A DNA stretch of 7,009 nt from Chitinophaga pinensis (GTDB lineage Bacteria; Bacteroidota; Bacteroidia; M30B66). Location: NCBI GenBank assembly GCA_943330985.1, contig CALQJV010000063.1:1-7009 (forward strand). Direction: 5' to 3'. Both the position numbers and the translations under genes were made by a program. The notes under the pieces are model-generated. The model did no database searches and was not told the origin of the DNA. It saw only the letters and a program-made list of their open reading frames with translations. Within the stretch, counting starts at the first letter, position 1; each line of letters opens with the position of its first letter. Positions 1-6,270 of the stretch are shown here, one piece after another.

Positions 1-2
1 CA

Positions 3-2636
3 ATCTCCTTGCTTTTTGAATTTTACACTGTTTATCAACAATGCGAGACCGATCAAGCCGAACCATTTGTTGTATTTAGCACTTGGGCTACTCAACTTCT
101 ACACGACTTCCAAGAAATCGATTTGTATTGTGTTGATGCAGAACAACTTTTTGGTACTATCGACGATGCGTATGCCATTAAAAACTGGTCGCCCGATGGG
201 ACAATCATTACTGAAAACCAACAACAATATCTCCGTTTTTGGTCACGCATGGGCAAATGGTATTCGGCCTTTCGCAGTCATCTTTTAGATAAAAATTTTG
301 CTAGTTCAGCGATGGCCTATAGAACACTCGCTGAAAATTGTGTGATGTATGCGGAACAAATTCCGTTCGATAAAATTGTATTTGCTGGATTCAATGCCTT
401 AAATAAAGCAGAGCAAACGTTTATGCGCCACCTTGAAAAAATTGGCAAGGCCGAAATCATTTGGGATGCCGATTCGTACTATGTTGATAATGAATTGAAC
501 GAGGCGGGACAGTTTCTCCGAAAATACCGGAATGAATGGTCGATACGCGATTTTAAGAACTGCGAACCACATATCGAAACCAAAGAACGGAACATTCATA
601 TTGTTGGAGTTGCCAAAAATATAGGCCAAGCATTCGTTGCGGGAAGCATTATCGATCAGATTGCAGAAACTGAAAATGATTTAACATCTACATCGTTGGT
701 TTTGTGCGACGAACAGCTGCTAATGCCGGTCTTGGAAGTGCTACCTGAAAAAATTGAACATGTGAATATCACCATGGGATATCCCATGCATTTGCTCCCC
801 GTAAGCAGTTTGTTTTCACTTATTTTCGACTTGCAACAACATGCTCGTATGAGCGGACAAACCCCCAAACGTGAAATTGCCTTTTACTTCCGTGATCTTT
901 TACGATTATTCAGAAATCCATCATTGGCAAGTGCACTTCATTCGGAACTTTTACAACCCCTGGTGGATCAATTGATGCGTGAAAAACATATTTATTTTCC
1001 CATCTCAAGTATCATTAAGAAATCGCCCGAATCCAAGAAAATTATATTCCGACTCGAATTTCTCTTTCGGCCATGGGAAGACAATCCCGAAAAGGCAATA
1101 AAATCCTTGCAAAGCATGGTAGACTTTTTACGTGAGGAACAAATTAAATCGGGTAAAGCCTTGAAGGGACTCGAAACCGAAGCCTTGTTTGCGGTATCAA
1201 AGCTTCTACAACAAATTGACAACCTACGACAAAGCTTTTCCGGTTTTACAAGTGTGAGAACATTGCAACGTATTTTTCAGCAGTTAATTCGTTCACAGAC
1301 TTCCCCATTTTTTGGAGAACCATTAAGTGGATTGCAGTTGATGGGTTTACTTGAAACTCGAAACCTCGATTTTAAAAACCTAGTACTTTTGTCGGTAAAC
1401 GAGGGGATTTTACCTGCTGCCAAAACGCATCGTTCGTTTATCCCGCATGACATATCGAGCTTTTTCGAATTGCCTACATACCGCGAACGTGATGCTGTTT
1501 TTGCCTATCATTTTTACAGAATGATTCAACGCGCCGAGAATGTTTGGCTTGTATATAATACCGAAACCGACGAATTTGGAAAAGGTGAACAATCGCGCTA
1601 CATAACTCAATTAGAGGAAGAACTAAAAAGCAAACACACCAAAATCACCCGCGAGATATATGTCCCTCAATTGAACATGACACCCGAGGTTCCTATCGTT
1701 ATTGAAAAAACGCCCGAAGTACTAAATGCTTTAATGAATCGAATTGGTGGAAAAGATGATAAATCAAACCTATCACCCACGGGCATTTCGAATTATATCA
1801 ATTGTAGTCTTCAGTTTTATTACAGGTATTTAAGTGGAATCAAAGTAGATCGATCAAAAGATGATGTGATTGGGGCAGATGTTATGGGTACAGTTGCGCA
1901 TGGTGTTTTGGAAGTATTTTATAGGCCTTTTGAAAACAAAGTAATTCAGGAGCAAGATCTTAAAGATATGCAGCCCAGGATTACTGATCAAGTAAGACAA
2001 AGTTTTATTGACACAGGTATTGATGTGCGTGATCTAGAAAGCGGTACAAATCTTCTTACATTTAAAGGGATTGAAAAGATGATCGGTAATTTCATTAAAA
2101 GTGAAATTGAGTTTGTAAACGAATTAGCCGAAGATGGCCAAGTGCTTAGCATTGAGAAAATTGAGGGTAATTTGCAAAAAATAATTTATGTGGATGTTTT
2201 AGGTGAACTTTTCCCCATTTCATTTAAAGGCAGAACAGACCGAATCGATCGCATTGGAAATACTTTACGCGTGGTAGATTATAAAAGCGGTGGGTTGAAT
2301 TCGACCGATGTAAATCTCGATTTTCAAACCGACATCATAAAAAATCCTAAAAAAGCAAAAGCATTGCAACTCATGCAATATGCTTTGATGACACCCGAAA
2401 AAGATTCTGATTTACATGTACTTCCTGGAATTATTAGTTTACGTCAACCTTCATTGGGACTTGTTGCCTTGACTGTAAAAAAAATAGAGGGTCTTACTCC
2501 TGATGAGCGCAAAGAAACGGAGAAGGTTTTTCATCAAATTGCCACCGAAATAGTGAATCCCGAAATCCCTTTCGAAAAGACCAATGATATTAAACGTTGT
2601 CAGTATTGCGATTACAAAGCGATCTGTCACAGATAA
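3..2636 (+). CDS. AddB/RecB-like PD-(D/E)XK nuclease subunit, 5'-partial
   Basis: Probable nuclease/scaffold subunit of an AddAB-type helicase-nuclease that processes DNA double-strand ends for recombination. The frame is open to the left edge and its first possible start is only a TTG (codon 9-11), so the true N-terminus lies outside. Residues below count that TTG as 1. The middle has the inactive-helicase signature of AddB proteins (LQLMGLLETR, then LLSVNEGILPA, near 440-470). The C-terminal RecB-family nuclease has His631 (GTVAHG), Asp744 (GRTDRID), Asp757 and Lys759 (VVDYKSG), and Gln787/Gln790/Tyr791 (QLMQY). Cys599 plus Cys864, Cys867 and Cys873 (C-x2-C-x5-C at the extreme C-terminus) match the AddB Fe-S cluster pattern, so nuclease and cluster both look intact. 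The general sequence style is that of Bacteroidota homologues. The UvrD-like helicase partner is not in the window. The gene converges on the ceramidase-like gene with 23 bp between. The family is secure; exact orthology to AddB is inferred. Confidence 0.9.
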   Translation: MSLLFEFYTVYQQCETDQAEPFVVFSTWATQLLHDFQEIDLYCVDAEQLFGTIDDAYAIKNWSPDGTIITENQQQYLRFWSRMGKWYSAFRSHLLDKNFASSAMAYRTLAENCVMYAEQIPFDKIVFAGFNALNKAEQTFMRHLEKIGKAEIIWDADSYYVDNELNEAGQFLRKYRNEWSIRDFKNCEPHIETKERNIHIVGVAKNIGQAFVAGSIIDQIAETENDLTSTSLVLCDEQLLMPVLEVLPEKIEHVNITMGYPMHLLPVSSLFSLIFDLQQHARMSGQTPKREIAFYFRDLLRLFRNPSLASALHSELLQPLVDQLMREKHIYFPISSIIKKSPESKKIIFRLEFLFRPWEDNPEKAIKSLQSMVDFLREEQIKSGKALKGLETEALFAVSKLLQQIDNLRQSFSGFTSVRTLQRIFQQLIRSQTSPFFGEPLSGLQLMGLLETRNLDFKNLVLLSVNEGILPAAKTHRSFIPHDISSFFELPTYRERDAVFAYHFYRMIQRAENVWLVYNTETDEFGKGEQSRYITQLEEELKSKHTKITREIYVPQLNMTPEVPIVIEKTPEVLNALMNRIGGKDDKSNLSPTGISNYINCSLQFYYRYLSGIKVDRSKDDVIGADVMGTVAHGVLEVFYRPFENKVIQEQDLKDMQPRITDQVRQSFIDTGIDVRDLESGTNLLTFKGIEKMIGNFIKSEIEFVNELAEDGQVLSIEKIEGNLQKIIYVDVLGELFPISFKGRTDRIDRIGNTLRVVDYKSGGLNSTDVNLDFQTDIIKNPKKAKALQLMQYALMTPEKDSDLHVLPGIISLRQPSLGLVALTVKKIEGLTPDERKETEKVFHQIATEIVNPEIPFEKTNDIKRCQYCDYKAICHR

Positions 2637-2656
2637 AATCTTAATCGCAAAGATTT
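2636..2656. terminator. Candidate bidirectional terminator (AT-rich inverted repeat)
   Basis: AAATCTT (2636-2642) and AAGATTT (2650-2656) form a perfect 7-bp inverted repeat around a 7-nt loop, AATCGCA. It starts at the last base of the nuclease stop codon and ends 3 bp before the stop of the convergent ceramidase-like gene. The position suits a shared terminator. The stem has only one G-C pair and no long U-run follows it, so it would be weak; chance or a degenerate intergenic repeat is possible. Confidence 0.35.
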
Positions 2657-2659
2657 AAA

Positions 2660-4369
2660 TCACTTAGGCAATGCTGTTCTCTTATCTAATTCCGATTTAG
2701 AAAATTCGGGAGGCTGAGGAGCTTCGGGAATATGACGTTTTTCGTTATGCAAGCAAAGCGTTTCGGCCATTTTTGAGAACTCCGTTTGGAAGGCAGCGAG
2801 TGTATGCTGACCAAACAACGTAAAGCCACCTTCAAAACCCTGCAGTTGATATTCTTCAAATGTAGTTGTATAGCCAGAAAATTCGTTGGTGTTTGACGTT
2901 AGTATGACATCCATCACTCCTCGTTTTTCCAAAACTTTTAAAACGGATGACTTTAAACGATCGCCAGCAACCGTCGTAATTTCGCCGGGAAAACCTAGAA
3001 TGGCAACATCGCCAATAATAAAAAGTTGAAGTGGAATAATGACTGGGGCCCATGTATTTTCTATTAAAGCGCCCGCATCATATTGACGATTTAGCTCCTC
3101 TCCTATTTCGGTCATAACGCCAGGCAAAGGAATTAAATTGAGTTTGGAATAACCTAAAACGCGTTTTTCTTCCAATTCTACCAACAAATGCTTTGGCCCA
3201 TGAGCTTCCTCCAAATCTTTAAAATGCGAGCGATTTTCCTTCGAACTCAAAACCGGCATTTTACGGATGGTATTCTTATAACTGTCAATTCCACGAATTA
3301 AGGTGGATGTGAACGTATCTATCCCCGGATTATCAACATCGTCGCCCTCTAGAAATGAAAGCCCTAAAGCAGCGGCGCCGGTTTGATGTTGTTTTTTATC
3401 GTGGGTATACTGTTTATCACACATTACTTCCGACATATTCACGAAATAATGAATATAATCGAGCGTGTTGCTCATTGGAATCTGATAATCGTATGATTCA
3501 AATATTCTTTTAGCATGTTCGAACTGAAAGAAACCACTAAAGTATGCTGATTTAAATTCATCCTCATAACGCCCTCTTGGCCACCATTTGGCTCTTCCAT
3601 GGTAATTTGGAGAAACATCACCTTGCGCTTCACCACAAAATGCGGCAACGAAATTTCGTTCTTCCGTTTTATCGTTTTCAAACAAGGATGCTGCATAGCC
3701 TTTGTTATCAGGGTGTATGCGCTTATTCTTCGAAGAAATTGAAGATCCCTGAACAGGAAACCAGTTGATCAATCCTTTTTGAATGGATTCATTCACACTA
3801 ATTTTCAACTGCTTCATCATGCGATTGAATGCAAGCTGGGTGTGATTTTCATCTATCTCAGCAACTTCCGGATTGCTATTATACGCTTCGAGAGAACGGT
3901 TAAAAGCAACATCCGATGCAGTGTCCATCATTTCGGCATTTAGATGTAAATCGCATTGTTCAAAATCCTTCAATGCTTTGGAAATAGCATCAACACATGC
4001 TTTTCGATAGGCATTAAAAACATCGGGATGGAAACCTCCTGTGGTGAGATTGAGAAATGAATAATGTGAATATCCACCCGGAGCACTGTGCGTATTTTGT
4101 GCACACAACATAATATTTTGTATGGTCAATCCACTTTCCTTATGCAAGGAATTAAGATCATCAACAATTGCTTTCTTTAAATGATGTGAAATTATCCAAC
4201 ATTCTAAGTTAACAATGGCAAGCGTAGAATACTCGTTTTTAAATACAAATGCACGAGCATGCAAATCGTTTTCTATGGCTTCAGCAACATGTTCAGAATT
4301 CCCATATCCAAACAAAGGCATCTGCAATTTCTTAAAAACAACCTTCGATTTACCGACTCCGATTAACAT
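2660..4369 (-). CDS. Neutral/alkaline ceramidase-like protein (PF04734 fold), altered zinc site
   Basis: Relative of neutral ceramidases, zinc amidases that cut ceramide into sphingosine and fatty acid. ATG at 4369 is preferred over the TTG at 4384, giving 569 residues and a start (MLIGVGKSK) like the mature family N-terminus. Numbered from this ATG, family motifs in order are: LHARAFVF (36-43), NTHSAPGG (92-99), FNRSLEAY (156-163, Arg158), NWFPVQGSS (202-210), DNKGYAASLFE (from 221), GDVSPN (250-255, nucleophile-type Ser253), PGEITT (Glu463), and SGYTTTFEEY (Tyr500) followed by FGQHTL. Two changes stand out. The usual HTHSGPGG is NTHSAPGG, and the usual VHxTS is VQGSS, so both His zinc ligands appear replaced (Asn92, Gln207) while Glu463 and Tyr500 remain. 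There is no signal peptide or membrane segment, suggesting a cytosolic protein, and it ends near where the C-terminal beta domain of secreted ceramidases would begin. The fold is confident; ceramidase activity is doubtful. Confidence 0.85.
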   Translation of the reverse strand: MLIGVGKSKVVFKKLQMPLFGYGNSEHVAEAIENDLHARAFVFKNEYSTLAIVNLECWIISHHLKKAIVDDLNSLHKESGLTIQNIMLCAQNTHSAPGGYSHYSFLNLTTGGFHPDVFNAYRKACVDAISKALKDFEQCDLHLNAEMMDTASDVAFNRSLEAYNSNPEVAEIDENHTQLAFNRMMKQLKISVNESIQKGLINWFPVQGSSISSKNKRIHPDNKGYAASLFENDKTEERNFVAAFCGEAQGDVSPNYHGRAKWWPRGRYEDEFKSAYFSGFFQFEHAKRIFESYDYQIPMSNTLDYIHYFVNMSEVMCDKQYTHDKKQHQTGAAALGLSFLEGDDVDNPGIDTFTSTLIRGIDSYKNTIRKMPVLSSKENRSHFKDLEEAHGPKHLLVELEEKRVLGYSKLNLIPLPGVMTEIGEELNRQYDAGALIENTWAPVIIPLQLFIIGDVAILGFPGEITTVAGDRLKSSVLKVLEKRGVMDVILTSNTNEFSGYTTTFEEYQLQGFEGGFTLFGQHTLAAFQTEFSKMAETLCLHNEKRHIPEAPQPPEFSKSELDKRTALPK

Positions 4370-4381
4370 AGCGATTAATGG

Positions 4382-4389
4382 CAAAACTA
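4382..4389 (-). promoter_or_regulatory. Candidate Bacteroidota -7 element for the ceramidase-like gene
   Basis: On the minus strand the bases read TAGTTTTG, an exact match to the Bacteroidota -7 consensus TAnnTTTG. The element ends 12 bases before the ATG at 4369, implying a leader of roughly 10 nt. It also contains the TTG that would be the longer start, which argues for the ATG. No good TTTG -33 element is visible at the expected spacing, so this is a partial match in an AT-rich region. Confidence 0.35.
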
Positions 4390-4511
4390 ATGTAAAATGT
4401 TTAAACGAGATTGGGTAAATAGTGAATTCTTAAACAATAAAATTTCCTAAAAAATGGATTCTATGAGACATGGAAAACAGAACAAAGAATCATTTAGAAA
4501 ATCAATTTACA

Positions 4512-4519
4512 TATCTTCG
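4512..4519 (+). promoter_or_regulatory. Candidate Bacteroidota -7 element for hemB
   Basis: TATCTTCG matches TAnnTTTG at all but one position. It ends 4 bases before the chosen hemB ATG (4524), so transcription would begin at or just before the start codon. It lies inside the longer reading frame that opens at 4470, which supports the downstream start. The only -33-like sequence, TTTA at 4493-4496, is spaced too closely (15 bp) to be convincing. The rest of the 4370-4523 gap is AT-rich with no other structure that I can see. Confidence 0.35.
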
Positions 4520-4523
4520 CATC

Positions 4524-5504
4524 ATGTCATTCAATACTCGTCGACCAAGAAGAAACCGTCGTTCAGAAGCCATTCGCAGTATGGTTCAAGAAACACGATT
4601 ACATACCTCTCAGCTTATTTTACCATTCTTTCTGGTAGATGGAGAAAATCAGAAAATTGAAATCAGCTCGATGCCTGGAGTTTTTCGATGGAGCATCGAT
4701 CGCGCAATTGAAGAAGCGAAACAATGTTATGCGTTAGGCATTCAGAATTTTATTTTATTTCCTGCCATTGAGGAATCCAAGAAAGACAAATACGCCACAT
4801 GGAGTTACCACCCCGATTGCTTTTATTTGAAAGCCATTTCAGCATTTAAAACTGCAATGCCTGAATGTTCTATTACAACCGATGTTGCTATGGATCCATA
4901 CAGCAGCGATGGGCACGATGGCATTTATGAAGATGGTGTCATTTTAAACGATGAAACATTGGAGGTACTTGCAAAAATGTCGGTAGCGCAAGCAAAAGCA
5001 GGTGCAGATATTATTGGACCAAGTGATATGATGGATGGGCGCATTGGATTTATTCGTAAAGCACTTGACAATGAAGGTTTCAGCGATGTTTCTATTATGA
5101 GTTACACTGCAAAATATGCTTCGGCGTTTTACGGACCTTTTCGCGATGCACTTGACTCTGCCCCAAAACATGGAAATAAGTTAACGTATCAAATGCATCC
5201 TGCCAATCGGCGAGAAGCGTTGATTGAAGCACAACTCGATACCGAAGAAGGTGCAGATTTTCTGATGGTTAAACCAGCTCTATCCTACTTAGATATAATA
5301 TCAGACCTGAAATCGAATAGTAAACTACCCATTGTAGCCTATAACATAAGCGGTGAATACTCCATGGTGAAAGCCGCCGCCGAAAAAGGGTGGATTGATG
5401 AAAATACTGCGATGAACGAGATTTTAACTTCGATTAAACGTGCTGGTGCCGATATTATCATTACTTATTTCGCAAAACAATATGCGGAATATATCGCTCA
5501 TTGA
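4524..5504 (+). CDS. hemB: Porphobilinogen synthase (delta-aminolevulinic acid dehydratase), non-zinc type
   Basis: Condenses two 5-aminolevulinate molecules into porphobilinogen in the cytosol, an early common step of haem and tetrapyrrole synthesis. The ATG at 4524 gives 326 residues, the family's normal length, and the familiar opening RRPRRNRRSEAIR. The in-frame ATG at 4470 would add 18 residues with no family counterpart. Schiff-base lysines are Lys197 (MSYTAKYAS) and Lys250 (FLMVKPALSY). The metal region reads DVAMDPYSSDGHDG: Ala122, Asp124 and Asp132 stand where zinc-dependent enzymes have three cysteines. This is therefore the aspartate-rich class expected to use Mg2+ (or Mg2+/K+), as in Pseudomonas and plants. 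The protein looks complete and active. It is divergent from the ceramidase-like gene and tail-to-tail with the methyltransferase. No other haem gene is in the window. Confidence 0.97.
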   Translation: MSFNTRRPRRNRRSEAIRSMVQETRLHTSQLILPFFLVDGENQKIEISSMPGVFRWSIDRAIEEAKQCYALGIQNFILFPAIEESKKDKYATWSYHPDCFYLKAISAFKTAMPECSITTDVAMDPYSSDGHDGIYEDGVILNDETLEVLAKMSVAQAKAGADIIGPSDMMDGRIGFIRKALDNEGFSDVSIMSYTAKYASAFYGPFRDALDSAPKHGNKLTYQMHPANRREALIEAQLDTEEGADFLMVKPALSYLDIISDLKSNSKLPIVAYNISGEYSMVKAAAEKGWIDENTAMNEILTSIKRAGADIIITYFAKQYAEYIAH

Positions 5505-5506
5505 TA

Positions 5507-6268
5507 TTATTCGTGCTCGATTTTAAAATAAAAACCTGCGGCCATAAATTGTGGCAACACGGATGCTAATTTATTATCGAGTTTCGCAATTGTTTTTAAA
5601 GGAATAAAAGGCAAATACGTTTCGATAATTGGAGCAAAATGATAGGCTTTTTTCACTTCGGTAATCTTCAAACCATATTGTTTTAACTCACGACTTAAGC
5701 GACCAACAGTAAAGAAATTGACGTGGGGGGTTTCGTAGTTTTGAGAATAAGGTTCTTTCTTTCCTAATATGCTTTTCACTTTGAGAATGAAGTTATTCAA
5801 TCCCATTTTGCGCATTAGGTAAAGGGGCTGCATGGCTATTTCAAAAGGTCCAAAACCATTGGGAACAGTAATAAGCAACTTCATATTTTTATCGGAATGC
5901 TTCCCTAAATATTCTAGAATTTCTTGGTAAGGACCAATGTGCTCCAAAACTTCGGTAAGAATGATGTATTCCATTCCAGCAAGCGGACTGTCTTGAAGGT
6001 ACTCGAATTTGAATTTCACATTGGAAAGTGTGTTTGCAGCAATCGCAATATCGAGTGTTGGTTGATGAATATCTATTCCGACAATTTCGGAATTTTCGAT
6101 GGTTCCAAGAGGAATAGTCACATTTCCTGTTCCTGCTCCAACATCCAGGACTTTAACAGTTTCACCCGATTTTCTATTTTGATCGATTGTATCGTAAATC
6201 CATTCGAGTCGACTTAGGTGACATGGATAATCAGTGTACTGCGTATATTTTAATGCTTCTTGTTTCAT
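5507..6268 (-). CDS. Class I SAM-dependent methyltransferase
   Basis: A 253-residue Rossmann-fold methyltransferase of the Methyltransf_11/23 type, predicted to be soluble. Motif I is VLDVGAGTG (40-48) for SAM binding. Asp66 in VGIDIHQP is the acidic residue that would hold the SAM ribose. The motif IV region is ILTEVLEH (103-110), followed by LLITVPNGFGPFE (131-143). The later HVNFFT segment and the TVPNGxGPxE pattern recall methyltransferases found in surface-polysaccharide loci; that comparison is from memory and the substrate is unknown. The ATG at 6268 shares a base with the stop of the upstream 2OG oxygenase gene, so the two are very likely co-transcribed and translationally coupled. 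Its stop is 2 bp from the hemB stop, leaving no room for a separate terminator. An O-methyltransferase on a sugar or small lipid is possible but unproven. Confidence 0.85.
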   Translation of the reverse strand: MKQEALKYTQYTDYPCHLSRLEWIYDTIDQNRKSGETVKVLDVGAGTGNVTIPLGTIENSEIVGIDIHQPTLDIAIAANTLSNVKFKFEYLQDSPLAGMEYIILTEVLEHIGPYQEILEYLGKHSDKNMKLLITVPNGFGPFEIAMQPLYLMRKMGLNNFILKVKSILGKKEPYSQNYETPHVNFFTVGRLSRELKQYGLKITEVKKAYHFAPIIETYLPFIPLKTIAKLDNKLASVLPQFMAAGFYFKIEHE

Positions 6269-6270
6269 TA
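6266..6270 (-). promoter_or_regulatory. TAATG stop-start overlap (translational coupling)
   Basis: On the minus strand the bases read TAATG. The TAA of the 2OG oxygenase and the ATG of the methyltransferase share one A. This arrangement favours reinitiation by the same ribosomes and roughly matched protein output, and it fixes the methyltransferase start. Confidence 0.8.

Noticed and set aside
9..11. TTG as the true start of the nuclease gene.
   Set aside because: The frame is open to the left edge and the N-terminal part expected of AddB-like proteins is missing.
4370..4384. TTG start for the ceramidase-like gene at 4384.
   Set aside because: The ATG 15 bases downstream fits the family N-terminus better, and the TTG is part of the candidate -7 element.
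4470..4523. Longer hemB start at the ATG at 4470, adding 18 residues.
   Set aside because: The extra residues have no counterpart in the family, the ATG at 4524 gives the standard length and opening, and a promoter-like element falls inside the extension.
4385..4523. Riboswitch or small RNA in the divergent gap.
   Set aside because: I found no conserved-looking stem structure, and the candidate promoters leave almost no leader for one.
4454..4660. 68-codon plus-strand frame across the hemB start.
   Set aside because: It overlaps hemB in another frame and its translation is low-complexity, with no family resemblance.
5491..5507. ATATC...GATAT hairpin as a terminator for hemB.
   Set aside because: The stem is only 5 bp with one G-C pair, lies across the stop codon and has no U-tract; not enough to annotate.
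5924..6217. 97-codon open frame on the plus strand opposite the methyltransferase.
   Set aside because: It lies wholly antisense to a gene with clear motifs, and its translation has no recognisable domain.
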